64,000 bases of DNA from positions 51,165,457 to 51,229,456 of the forward strand of contig NC_080420.1 of NCBI RefSeq assembly GCF_029873635.1. Direction: 5' to 3'. Position 1 is the first letter of the stretch; each line of letters opens with the position of its first letter. The position numbers and the translations under genes are program-made. This DNA is from Malania oleifera. Its lineage: Eukaryota; Streptophyta; Magnoliopsida; Santalales; Ximeniaceae. Shown here piece after piece: positions 10,601 to 21,440 of this stretch. Below the pieces are notes generated by a model, which worked only from the letters and a program-made list of their open reading frames with translations, was not told the DNA's origin and did no database searches.

Positions 10601-12285
10601 AACTTTAACATACTTTCTTTTTAATGGACAATTAAACATTACATGACCTTTAGTCTTGCACATATTAAGTGGTGTGTTCATATTTGTTGTTTGATGAAGT
10701 GTTAGCATAGTACTTAGCTTCCTTAACAAAGTATCCCATGTATAACTTTTTATTCCTTTTATTTGCTTTACCGTTGTAGCCTATTCCTTCTTTGTTCCCA
10801 TGAAGCCTTTGCTGTCCAATCATCTTTTCAAAGTTTTCTTTACCTTTGGTAAAGTTATAGATAATCTTTTCTTTATCCTCAGCTATCTTTTTGAGTTCAT
10901 TTATTTCTAGATCCTTTTTATTCAAATTATCTTTACGAGTTTTATCTAACTCTTGTTTTGCTATATCTATTTTTTCTTCCAACTTCTTAATACACGTATT
11001 TCTTTCTTCTTCAATAGCTTTGAATGAATCAAGTTGCTTCACTAGTTCTTGATTTTGATCTATCAGAGTTATATTTCTCTTAGAAATTTTTGTGAATCTT
11101 TTATGTAGTGAGAATAACTTAGCTTGTAATTCCTTATAAGAAGGCAAACTATCACACGACTCGTCACAAGACTCATTTTGAGATTTGGTTGAAGAGTAGT
11201 AAGAATTTACCTCTTTGTCATTCGCCATGAAGCACATATTTGCCATCTCTTATCCACTTGTTTCGTTTTCTGTTTCGCTGGAGTTGGAGTCATCCCAAGT
11301 AGCCTTCATAACTTCCTTCTTTTTCTTCTTGTCTTTCTTGAGCAACGGACAGTCCGGTTTGATATGCCCTGGTTTCTTGCAATGACAGCATATTGGTGGT
11401 TCATTCTTACCTTTATTTTCTTTCCTACTTGTCTCTCCTTTTTTGGGTTTCTTTTTATTGTACCTTCTAGAAAACCTTTTATTCCTTCTATAGAATTTGC
11501 CCTAGTCTCTTAGTAATGAATGCTAATTCATCTTGATCTAAGTCACTTGTTTCACTTTCCTCTTCACTAGTGCTGTGACTAGATGCTTTTAGTGCAATGG
11601 ATCTTTTATGATTTGGTTAAGGATTTCTTTCTTTTGAGGCCATTTCATACGTAAGAAGTGAGCCTATAAGTTCATCTAAAGAAGTAGTCTTGAGGTTTCT
11701 ACCTTCTGTGATAGCTGTAGCCTTTGGTTCCCATATGGAGGGAAGGCCTCTTAGAATTTTTCTAATCATTTCGTAGGTAGTATAAGTTTTCCCTAAGGCG
11801 CTTAAGGAATTTATTATGTGGGTAAGTCTGGTGTACATGCTTGATATTGTTTCATCAAAATTCATCTTGAATGCTTCATATTCGCTTGTTAACATGTCCA
11901 TCCTATTGTCTCTAACATCAGCTGTTCCTTCATAAGTTACTTCTAATTTGTCCCAAATCTCCTTAGTTGTTTTGCAAGCCATGACTCTGTTAAATTCATT
12001 AGCATCTAATGCACAATATAACACATTTACAGTGCTTGCATTTATTTGAAGCATTTTATAATCTAAGTCGGTCATATCTTTCTTTTCTTTTGGAATCTAT
12101 TTTCCATCAACTATCTTAGTGGGAATAAGATTTCCATCGATAACAACTTCCCACGCTTTCCAATCCATGTGTTGGAGATATATTTCCATTCTATTTTTTC
12201 AAAAAGTATAATTGTATCCACAAAAGATTAGTGGACGGGTTAAGGATTGGCCTTCACCGAAGGGTGCTACTCCAATGTTTGCCAT
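10600..12285 (-). pseudogene. Copia gag of element A, with zinc knuckle and coiled coil
   Basis: The start ATG is at 12285, 57 bases inside the PBS. The N-terminus reads MANIGVAPFGEG; the conserved YTFWK block has Trp turned to a stop (TGA) and a second stop follows at about 12103. Residues from 12075 to 11617 form the UBN2-type gag core (NRVMACKTTKEIWDKL, MIRKILRGLP). A complete CCHC knuckle (C-x2-C-x4-H-x4-C, CCHCKKPGHIKPDC) lies at about 11347-11385. A long charged coiled coil spans 11246-10700. A second knuckle at about 10630-10670 has lost its first Cys (CKTKGHVMFNC remains). Gag would build the particle and bind the RNA. Confidence 0.8.
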
Positions 12286-12327
12286 TTGATCTTTTTATAG
12301 TTTCTTGTTAGGAATTTCTATAACTAA

Positions 12328-12341
12328 GCTCTGATACCAAT
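12328..12341 (-). other. Primer binding site of element A
   Basis: Minus-strand ATTGGTATCAGAGC directly after the LTR end TTTCA, complementary to the 3' end of initiator-Met tRNA as in most plant copia elements. Confidence 0.85.
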
Positions 12342-14673
12342 TGAAATTAGGAATAACTTCCCAAGAGGGGGGGGGGTGAATTAGATTCTGTTATGTTTTA
12401 ATACTTTTTTAAGCTTTGCTTATGACACCAAGAAAAACACAATAAATAACTAATAATCACACTTAAAAATACTAAAATTTAAATTTACAAGACAATCAAT
12501 TAAACTTAAACAATTCAACCACTCAAGCAAGAATCTTAGTACTTTTATCAATTTCCCTGTAGATGTTCACAACCTTCTTTAGATAACCTCTTCGCATGCA
12601 CTTCTCTTGATCAAGATTTCCGCAGATTAACCAACATACTCCCTTTTGGGTTTCCGCAAGCGGTCAATCAAAATGTACTTTCTAAATATTAAGAGTCTTT
12701 CTTTATTTCTAACTTTAGAACCTGCGACCTGCACTTTAAATCACACAACAACAGCTTGTACAGAAAGTAGGAAGTAAAGTAGAAGGAAAGACACAAGGTT
12801 TTTAAGAGGTTCGACTTCAACACAGCCTACGTCCTCGCCCTTGGAAAAATACCAAAGGATTCCACTACAGAAGTTCCTTTACCGAGCGGAACAACACTTG
12901 TTTACAATAACTCCTTTGCTAAGGCTAGAGCCCGCCTTCTCCAAACAATATACCCTCATTTGGTCAATGATCCAACAACCTGGAATCGTCCAAAATTTAC
13001 TAGAGAAATAACAAGAAGCTGGTTTACAAGAGATGCTCACACAAAGAGCAGCTTAGTACAAATTGAAACTATGTACTTCAAAAGATAAATATCAAGAAAG
13101 AAATACACTTTTGAAGCTTAACAAGGATGTCACCAAATTCCTTTTCTCCAGATGAGAAATCAGCAATCGAACTTCAAGAATTGATGAACAAGAATATCAG
13201 AATCACAACACTTTCAGTTTGCAAGAGATTGATCAAGATAAGGCTTTGAGAGCAAGAGAGCTTATGAGAGATTTTCAAAGCTTGGTGTGTTTTTATTTAC
13301 ACAAACCACGTATTTATAGGCTTTCAAACAAGTTTCCTTGTTGCAAAAGTTTCCTTAGAGAGTTTCCCAAGTTGTTAGAAAATTTGGAGCTCAAACAACT
13401 ATTATTTAAAATATGAAATTTTAAAAAATTTGCTCGTTGAACAGTGTTTAGATGACTAAAGAGTCGAGTTCAGTGATCTGAAGTTCCTGAGACTCTTTAA
13501 AAAATGAATTGGACACAGGGTCAGATGACTGAAGAGTGGGTTCAGACGTCTGAAGTGTTGAGTTCAGATGTTTGAAGTGTCGAGTTCAGATGTTTGAACA
13601 GCTACTGCCTGTTTCAGTTTTGTCCCAAAAAATCTTCAAACATCTAAGCTTATTCTTCAGACGTCTGAAGTAATCTATCAAACGTCTGATGTAACGACCT
13701 GCTATTTAATTGGTTTTTTTTTTTATATATACTATAATATTTAACATACTCTGATACCAAATTATATTAAACCCAATCATTAACCTAAGCAGCGAGAAGC
13801 AGAAATCAAATAAACATAATCACATATAGTTATATACAATACTAGAGTGCTAGAATGTATCCTTAAAATACACATATATAACTGTTTCCCAAAATACCCT
13901 CAACTATGCTGAGATATACAAAAATTCTCCACAAACATACTCACTATCTACTGACAGGGCAGTACTGAAGCCCCTCTATCTGCGAGCCTGGTCTGCTCGC
14001 CTACCTAGATCACCTGAAAAATGACTCAACACTGGGATGGGCCAACGCTTAGTAAGACAAAATATGCTATTACTAGTGTGTGGCAAATGAGCTACAATAT
14101 TATGAAAATCTGTTTCTACATAATTATGTATAACTGGTTATATAAATACAGTACAAGTAATAAAATCTACCACCCTTTCCATGTTGCTTAACATAACAGT
14201 ATTGTAGGTTAATATTTAAAAATACTTTTAATGTACATAAATATGTTCCCTGTTTCTGTAAATCTGTATATACGTAATAGTAACTAAAAACTTTCCCTGT
14301 GGATAATTGTGTGTCATGATTTAACCCCTCATGACAGGGTTGTGAGGCCCGTAGGCAGGATCTACACTGGTTGGCCGACTAGGGTAAATCACTATACTCC
14401 ATCGGTCTGATCTGTCCTCTTCAACCCATATCTGATGGGGAGCCTGTCCACGTGAAGGGCCTAGGTGATCGACCTACTACCACGTATTATCTAAATAGGT
14501 GGTTGCACTCATAACATAATATCTGTAGCAACGGTACCGTGCTCTGTAACTGCATAGTCCAACAGGGTCTGATACTATATAATATATCTCTATATACCGC
14601 TATCTGATTTACCATGATTCTGAAAAAACTGTAATAACCATGATACTAAATAAACTATAACTGTAATACATAC

Positions 14674-14811
14674 ATCATGATACTGAGAACTGTATAATCA
14701 TAACACTAGAAACTGTATAATCATAGTACTGAAATTCGTATAATCATGGTACTGAGATTCGTATAATCATGGTATTAGAATTCGTATAATCATGGTACTG
14801 AAATTCGTAGA
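14674..14811. repeat. 23-bp tandem repeat, about 6 copies
   Basis: Units of the type ATTCGTATAATCATGGTACTGAA, increasingly regular toward the right. It sits in G2 where G1 has its unrelated 26-bp repeat. Confidence 0.8.
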
Positions 14812-15293
14812 ACATATCTCCCTACTATATTCATATTCTCAAGTCACACCATACTTTAATACATAATATTCATAATTTAATAAACTGTATAAGGTCATGC
14901 TGTGAATAATAAATTGGTAAAAATATACATTTCATACTAAAAATCATTTTAAAATTACCTAGCATAACATATTTCCCTTACCTAACTGTTGAAAAGCCCC
15001 TATGGTATACTGGCCTAACACCCACAGGGCTTCCAAGACAACACCCTGAAAACAACGTTTTCCAAAACAAAATATCAGTATTTCTTCACCTACATCATTT
15101 CCAATAACTATCAGAAGGCCAAAAATGGGCTAAAAGGCCTTACCCTGAATTTGGGATGAAATCCAACTTCGTTTCACCAACGATCCGCTCTGGCAGACTT
15201 GTAGAGAACTTTGCCAGGAGCGTCGTGGTGACTTCGGATTGTCGATCCAGCGACTGGCGGGGCCGAAATTGAAAAGAGAAGGGAGAGAGACCG

Positions 15294-15296
<3 letters not shown>

Positions 15297-15339
<43 letters not shown>

Positions 15340-15340
15340 A
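15297..15340. repeat. (GA)n microsatellite in G2
   Basis: About 17 GA dinucleotides just downstream (minus sense) of the TATA box of the gypsy LTR. Confidence 0.9.
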
Positions 15341-15391
15341 AGAGCACTGAAATGTGAATAAAAATCCGAGTTTTCACTATTTATAGGGCCA

Positions 15392-15540
15392 GATTCGTCG
15401 ACGAGACACGTCACCTCGTCGACGAGTCCTTCAGTAAATTCATCGACGAACATTACCCTTCATCGATGAAAGTCAGAGTAGCCCAAATCCTTCTCTCGGT
15501 ATTTTCTCGTCGACGAGATCCTGAAGACCTTCGTTGACGA
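15392..15540 (-). promoter_or_regulatory. U3 palindrome array of G2 (CTCGTCGACGAG type)
   Basis: Perfect 10-12-base palindromes TTCGTCGACGAG and CTCGTCGACGAG, plus decayed copies TTCATCGACGAA, TTCATCGATGAA and TTCGTTGACGAA, directly upstream (minus sense) of the TATA box at 15378-15385. At least six copies in 150 bases. Confidence 0.6.
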
Positions 15541-16187
15541 AGCCTATTGCCTCCTTTTGTTTATGTTTCCATTTCTCTCCCTCATTATTATTTAAATACT
15601 ATTATTCTTCGGGTCACTACATCTGAACAGTGAGTTCAGTCATCTGAACAGACAAAAAGCTGTTTTAAAAAATATTTTCCACTAAAAATGATTTGCTCTC
15701 TTATTCTGATTTTTACAAAACTTGTTTCAATAAACCTAAATAGGTCTTTAGGTCCTCATAATCTCTTGGAAAAGCTTCAAAACATATTTCAAACTATATT
15801 TAGCTTTGAAATACTTACAATATGTTTCCTAAGACTTTATATGCCATGCTTTAGATCATTCTCATTCTTTGCTTTTGAAGTTCTTTGGATATTTGCTTGA
15901 GCTAGCTTTATTTCCAAATGCCTTAGTTTCTCTTTGGATCATTTGTTAGTTTATCTTCCTTGATGACCCACACTTGATCCATACTTGATCTTCACTTCAT
16001 CCATACTTAATCTTCACTTGATCCATTCTTGATCCATATTTCCTAAACACAAAAACTCAACCTTTCCAAGTTAAATTGTCCTTTGTTTGTTATCACCAAA
16101 ACTGATTGAAAGATCTTGTTAGGCCAACAATCTCCCCCTTTTTGATGATGACAAACAAGAAGTAAAGATAAAGGTTTTATGTGAAAT

Positions 16188-16364
16188 GAAGTACTTCCCC
16201 TTACTATGAGAATTAATAAGCAAGCCAGGTAAATAGCCATGTAGATAAAGTACTCCCCCTTACTATAAGCATTAATAAGAAAGCCATGTAAATAGCCATG
16301 TAGATGAAGTACTCCCCCTTACTATAAGCATTAATAAGCAAGCCATGTAAATAGCCATGTAGAT
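16188..16364. repeat. 59-bp tandem repeat x3 in A'
   Basis: Three full 59-base units (177 bases), the counterpart of 5073-5237, each with a CCCCTTACT PPT-like tract. Confidence 0.85.
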
Positions 16365-16802
16365 AAGTTCATCATATGCTCATTCATCATCTATCAAATA
16401 TTCTTTATTTTATCCAATTGATGAGTTTCATTGTAAGTTATTGCTGATATCATATATCCATGTAAGCTAAAACCATTCAGTCATTTATCTGAAACCATTA
16501 TGTCATTTATGACATTTATCTTTACTGAGACCACTCTACTCTCTCCCCCTTTGTCATTAGTCAAAAAGAGTAATTGGATTATGAAAATTTATCAAAAAAA
16601 AATCTCATAACAAATGTAGTTAGTACAAAAAATCATCTATAGATCAACTCAAAATATCAATACATAGAAGTTTCATGCGTACCCTTAGAAAAAGTTTCAT
16701 AAAGCTATGATTACAAAACATCTGAGGTACATTTGAAATCAACAGAAGTCCTAATACTTCATTACATGCAAAAAGTGTTATGAAAACCTAGGTTAGGAAG
16801 TT

Positions 16803-18111
16803 CTAACTATCATATCCTTCTTCTTCAGAATCATCTCCTTCTACTTCCTCTTCTTGGGATCCTTCTTCTTCAGTATTGGCTTCATCTTCCTGGTTTCCTT
16901 CTCCTTTAGAATCTCCTTCATTTTCCTTATAGTCATTATCATAATTATCATCTGCACTTGGAGGAGCAGAGGAAATGTCCATGGGATCACCTCCCTTAGA
17001 AGATCTAGCCTGATATCTTTCTATATGAGTGACACGCTTATCAAGTGATGTGACTTTTTCTTTGATATTTTGAAGCCCATTGCGAACTTCAGATGAAAAA
17101 CTGGAGAAATCTTTTTTGGAAGGATAAGAACCATGAAGGTGTGTCATGAGATGAACCAAGGTCCTGTGTAGAAGAAGATTGTGCTGCTACTGATACTGGT
17201 GCTGAGGCTGAGGCTGAGGCTGAGGCTGAACCTAAGGCTGGTGTTGCATGTTGAGTCCTTCCTGACTTCAAGTACCATCCTGAACTCCCCTTGTCATGCC
17301 CCATTTGCTTTAGGGAAGTCTCATTGAAAAGATCATATCAGGTTCTTTTTATGAAGAATTTAGAACTATTGGCAACATGAAGATGGTTAGAAAGAAGAGT
17401 AAAAATTCCTCCATAAGGAAGAACAACTCGAGAAGATTCCAGTTTGGTCCACATCCATCTAATGATTAAACTAGCCAAGTCTAGTTTCTTTCCTTTAAGA
17501 AGACACCAAAGAACAAAACATTCAATATAGGAAAGATGATCAAAAGAGCCTTGTTTAGGTAGGATATTGTTTGAAACGAGTTTGTGTAGAATTTGGCCTT
17601 TTAAGCTTAATTGTTTGTATAACTGAGGATGCCCAAAATAGATAGGTTCATTTTCCATGATTATTGGAAGAAAAGCTTCAGGAGTGAATCCTTGTTCTAG
17701 AATCCAGGATTGAGTAAACATGAGACATTTAAAATCACCTTGAGTAATTTTGAAAATGGAAGACAGTATTTCAGAATTCAGCAAAATTTTCTTTCCTTTA
17801 ACTTTTGAAGAAATAATCACATTTTCATTTGTCATATTAGCATAAAAAATTTTGACAAGATGGGGAAAACATCCTTTGGGTTGTTGGGTGATGAAATCAA
17901 ACGAACCAATGGTATGAAATAATGGAAGGATATCTGGAAACTTAGTATTGAAGAATGAGTTATCCAAAATTTTGCCTAGGATTGGATCTACTGTACCGAG
18001 TGAAGTACGATAACAAATTCGAGCTCGAGGAGCCACAAGCCACTTATCAAAGTTTTAAGCATCTTTCCCCGATGAAGAACCTTTGTTGGCAGTTTGCTTG
18101 ATTCGAGGCAT
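16803..18111 (-). pseudogene. Extra ORF 3' of pol in A' (sister of 5776-7057)
   Basis: Opens at the ATG at 18111 with MPRIKQTANKGSSSGKDA, then a CAA-to-TAA stop. The next open stretch (18036-17338) keeps the frame that A lost: FNTKFPDILPLFH…IFYANMTNE and SYIECFVLWCLLKGKKLDLAS. A CGA-to-TGA stop at about 17337 and a one-base slip in a T run near 17110 break it again. After the Ser/Ala repeat (about 17195-17235) come a short coiled coil (VRNGLQNIKEKVTSLDKRV) and a tail rich in Glu and Asp ending DSEEEGYDS at 16803. About 436 codons in all. The domain resembles the plant Transposase_32 family (from memory). Its presence in both copies shows it is a standard part of this element. Confidence 0.65.
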
Positions 18112-18229
18112 TAGGGTATGAGAATGAGATGCCCTAGTTTTCGTGGATTGAATCTTTGAAGGATAGAAGCTTTGGATTGAAGTGAAAGTAAGAAACAATG
18201 GAGTGGAAGGTGTTCGGATGAGTGGAGCA

Positions 18230-18430
18230 ACCAACTTCAGAAGTCTGAAATTAGGGTTTAGTTCGTTAGTTATATTTAAACCCCGCTACTTCAGATGACT
18301 GAAGATTAACTTCAGTCGTCTGAAGATTTTAAAGTCCAAAATTTGAAGAGGAAGTAGCCTCCTAGACATCTAAAGTTCCAGGTTCAGTCATCTGAGCCTG
18401 TTTGCTATAGTGTTCAGTCGTCTAGGGTGT
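18230..18430 (-). promoter_or_regulatory. Internal promoter-like block upstream of the A' 3' ORF
   Basis: Palindrome copies CAGATGACTGAA, CAGTCGTCTGAA, AGACATCTAAAG, CAGTCATCTGAG and CAGTCGTCTAGG cluster here, with TTTAAATATAA close to 18270 and the ORF ATG at 18111. The layout is the same as 7217-7400. Confidence 0.45.
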
Positions 18431-18611
18431 GAAGTTCAAATGACCGAAGTTGAGAGAAATGTTGTATTTCTTTTTTTTATAAACCTCTCTCCTTTGGATT
18501 AGCTCAAGTTCTCTCCTAATATGTATATATCTTTCTTCACTTAGGGGTTTTATAAAAATATCAGCCCATTGGTCATTTGTATTTATAAACTCAAGAATTA
18601 TATCCTCTTTT

Positions 18612-20291
18612 TGATTACGCACCGAAACTGCATAAGTGGACGTTTAACCTAAGCTTTACGGTTTATATTTTTAATTAAATATCTAAAATTGTCCAATATT
18701 TTAATAAAATGCCAAAATCATCATTCTTGAACTTTATTGCACTATTTATGAAGTTTTGGTAATTTTTTGTCGTAGGAAAATTCCCGGGAATCAAAACCAA
18801 CACCTGTTCGTATTTTGTGCATAAATTTTCCATCCAAACTCCAATCAAGATGATTCAAATTTCTGAAGAAAGAGGAAAGGATTATCTACAACTTTTGTGT
18901 TTTGAGTTTTGTGAGATACGTGCTCCAAAAGAGTCAGATTTGCGATGAACAGAGAATGAAAAAAATGAAAAAATATAGCAATTCGGGTTTCCTATTCGGG
19001 TCTAGGGCTTTCCCCCCCCTATCCTATTTAACCCTTCTCTTTCTCTTCCTGCATAGGCAGCCCCCATGGCTCCCCATTCTCCTCTTCTCCTTCTTCTTCT
19101 TCTTCTTCTTCTTTAGTTTGTTTTTTTTGTTCTTTTCAATTCTGCTTCTCTCCCGTTGTCTCTCTTCCTTCCCTTTGTCTTTCCTCCCTCACTCTCCCCC
19201 TTTCTTCTATTTCTCTTGGCCTCCTCTGCCCTCTTGCAGTACGGCCAGCCTCATCCACCATCTTCAGCAGTCCCCAAGCACAGCAGAACACTAGCCGACT
19301 CCATAGCAGGACCACCAAAGCGCAGCAGCAACTTCTCCAGCACAGCAGCAACTTCACGGCTCCGTGGATTTGTTTCTCTCTCTCTCTTTTCCTTTCTTTC
19401 TTTCTTTTATTTACTTTTCTTTGAATCTTGGAATATTGAAGAAATTTTAGTTTTTTTTTAATGTTATTGGAGTTTTCTTTCTTTTTGTTTAAGTTGAGTA
19501 ATGTTGAGTATTTCATTATTGTTAAATTAATCTCTTTGTTTATCTAATTGATAGTTATTTTAATTTTGCATTCTTAATTAAATTCAGATTTTTTTTTTTT
19601 GTCGAAATTCGATTTAGTTAGGGTCTATGATTAGTAAAGGTTGTGTTTTTATTGTGTTCCGTTATTGTTTATGTCTTTTAAATTTCCGTTGAGTTCATGT
19701 TTACATTTAAATTATGAGTCTTGATTTGGTCTCTTAATTGTGCTAAAGGTTCAATTTTTAGTAGGTTTGGTTTTTTTTTAGTGTGTGTCTAATTTAGTTT
19801 CCATTGTGTGTTTTTAATTCCATGTTCTAGGTTGCCATTTTTAATTAACGCGTGTCCCAATGTTTCCTTGAGTAGATTAGAGTTTCCGTTTTTGCTCTCA
19901 ATTTCATTGCATGCTAGGTTTAGAGTTTTGTTTGTTTCGTGTTTAAATTGTGATTGTGGTTGCGTATTTTTAATTCCATGTTTAAGGTTTCTATTTTTAG
20001 TTAGTATGCTCTAGTGTTTCCTTAAGTAGATTAGGGTTTTTATTATGGTTATTTAATTCCGTGCGTGCTAGTTTTAGGACTTTAATTTGTGTTTTCATTT
20101 AAGTTTCCACAATCTTGAAAACCCGAATCTGAATTGAGTTCAGTGCATTTTTGTTTTCGATTGGACGAACGTAAAATTTGAAATTAAAACGCATTCCCTG
20201 AGGAGACGATCTAGCCCTTGGGCTTAATTTTACACGATAGAACTCCTATACTTGGGATAGCTTTCGAGCTGCTCATTTTTCGAGTGAGTCA
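18612..20291 (+). mobile_element. Solo LTR B (probable Ty3/gypsy) inside A'
   Basis: Ends TGATTACGCACC…CGAGTGAGTCA, flanked by the 5-bp duplication ctttt (18607-18611 and 20292-20296); the A' sequence is continuous when it is removed. Length 1680. The last 100 bases (GGAGACGATCTAGCCCTTGG…ACACGATAGAACTCC) look like the U5 end of Athila/Tat-type gypsy LTRs; lineage is a guess. It contains a (TTC)n tract at 19090-19113 and a long pyrimidine-rich leader. Apparent ORFs in it are low-complexity. Confidence 0.8.
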
Positions 20292-20614
20292 CTTTTTGAA
20301 CATGATCTCTCAAAAAACGATGTCTTATGTCTATATGTTTAGTTCTTGAGTGTGAAATTGGGTTTTTAGATATATTTATGACACTTGTGTTATCACACTT
20401 TATTGGTATTGTTTTATACTCTAGATTGAAGTCTTTTAATTTGTTGTTTCATGTATAAGATTTGTGCACAACAACTTTCGGCTGCCACATATTCAGCTTC
20501 GGCTGTTGATAAGGCTATAGAATTTTGTTTCTTTCAAGTAAGTTTTGAGCATGTATTTAATTCATATGCACTTGCTTGAAAAGCTAGTTGAGAAAAGCCT
20601 TAAGCATATATTCA

Positions 20615-20615
<1 letters not shown>

Positions 20616-20653
<38 letters not shown>
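20616..20653. repeat. (TA)n microsatellite
   Basis: About 19 TA dinucleotides in LTR tail L. Confidence 0.95.
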
Positions 20654-20656
<3 letters not shown>

Positions 20657-20903
20657 CTTGGAAGGCTTATTAATTATTTTTAAAGGTCATTGTTTTAAAG
20701 AGAAAATCATTTTTCAAACTCCCTGTTCTACTTGAAAAATATTTTGAGAGAAAAACCATACTCTATAGAGCTTCATTCCTAAATCATAAGAGAGTGCATT
20801 TAGGTTTTAAATGTGTACAAACTTGTTTGTTTTAAGAAGCATTTTAAATTGTATGAAATTATTTTCGAAATAGCCCTTCTCGGTTTAGGTTGTGAACCAT
20901 GGG

Positions 20904-21215
20904 CCAAGTGAGGGTACATCACTTGGAGAGGGTGACTCTGCCCTATTGAAGGAGTGGTCTAGGTGAGGGTAAATTGGTCAGAGTGGGGGGCTTCACCCTA
21001 TTTGAAGGAGTGCACCAGACATGGGGTATTTCCTGAAGAGGAGGGCTCCATCCTGTAAGGAGTGTGCTAGGCATGAGGTATTGCCTGAAGAGGGGGAATG
21101 CACCTTATAAGGAGCGTAAACAGTTTCTGCTCCACCTGGTTAAGTGAGCAGGTTTAGTGAAATCCTTGGGGGGTTTGCCCAAGGCACATAGGCAGGATTG
21201 GCTGACCTCGTTAAA
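20904..21215 (+). other. R/U5 stem-loop module of LTR L with four hairpin-1 units
   Basis: Four imperfect units of about 54 bases (20904-21120). Unit 1 pairs CCAAGTG…CACTTGG around AGGGTA (20904-20926); unit 4 pairs AGGCA…TGCCT around TGAGGTAT (21069-21086). Then hairpin 2 GCTC…GAGC, hairpin 3 CCTTGGG…CCCAAGG, and the box CATAGGCA…TTGGCTGACCTCG. Confidence 0.55.
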
Positions 21216-21440
21216 ATCCTTGTGTCATTCTCTCTCTCTCTTAACTTGTTTATATTTTTTGCACTTTAATTTCCGCACATGTTTGCTTGTTTGCATTTAT
21301 CATTATGATTATTTTACATACATGCATTTAAATTTTAATGGGGAAATGTGTTGTGAATCGTTGAAGCTTAGTTTGCAAAAAGTTTTTAAAACCCAATTCA
21401 CTCCCTCTCTTGGGATCACACCATTCCACTCAATACTACA

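Larger units (their letters stand above)
13690..15621 (-). mobile_element. Solo Ty3/gypsy LTR G2 inside the LTR of A/A'
   Basis: Exact ends TGTAACGACC…GGGTCACTACA, flanked by a perfect 5-bp duplication tctga (13685-13689 and 15622-15626). Length 1932 with no internal domain, so a solo LTR left by recombination. In minus sense it begins TGTAGTGACCCG and ends GGTCGTTACA, the usual style of plant gypsy (Del/Tekay-like) LTRs. TATA box (TATAAATA) at 15378-15385. Confidence 0.85.
3189..16129 (-). mobile_element. SIRE-like Ty1/copia element A, complete structure, decayed
   Basis: Two matching LTRs (3189-5014 and 12342-16129, the latter enlarged by nested gypsy LTR G2) enclose an internal region of about 7.3 kb with all copia domains in order on the minus strand: gag with zinc knuckle, protease, integrase, reverse transcriptase and RNase H. 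A third ORF follows pol. The PBS (12328-12341) matches the initiator-Met tRNA type and the PPT lies at 5015-5035. The 1.8-kb LTRs, long coiled-coil gag and extra 3' ORF fit the SIRE/Maximus lineage (inferred from memory of the lineage). There is no TSD on the right because another internal region follows directly (A'). Confidence 0.85.
12342..16129 (-). repeat. LTR shared by elements A (5' LTR) and A' (3' LTR), split by G2
   Basis: Starts TGAAATTAGG and ends GGCCAACA like the left LTR. Removing G2 (13690-15621 plus one 5-bp TSD) leaves about 1.85 kb, close to the 1826 bases of its partner. On the left it is followed by the PBS of A, on the right by the PPT of A' (16130-16150). It is therefore a single LTR serving two internal regions. 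It has its own palindrome array (about 13440-13690 and 15622-15660) and TATA box (near 13312-13319). Confidence 0.8.
16130..20540 (-). mobile_element. Truncated second internal region A' (SIRE-like), tandem to A
   Basis: From 16130 the sequence repeats the internal region of element A from 5015 onward (PPT, 59-bp repeats, 3' ORF, RNase H tail) with a few percent differences. It is interrupted by solo LTR B (18612-20291), resumes at 20297 and ends abruptly at about 20540 within RNase H (…AATTTTGTTTCTTT, matching 7780-7795). The rest of pol, gag and the 5' LTR are missing. LTR-internal-LTR-internal order suggests unequal recombination between elements, then deletion. Confidence 0.8.
20541..21440 (+). 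mobile_element. Copia LTR tail L (R/U5 part)
   Basis: Starts at the break of A'. It holds a (TA)n tract and then the conserved R/U5 module with hairpin 1 multiplied. It ends in the U5 block AATTCACTCCCTCTCTTGGGATCACA typical of these copia LTRs. The U3 half is missing. No coding sequence. Confidence 0.6.

Noticed and set aside
18902..19516. ORFs of 100-130 codons on both strands
   Set aside because: They come from pyrimidine-rich low-complexity DNA in solo LTR B; composition, not coding.
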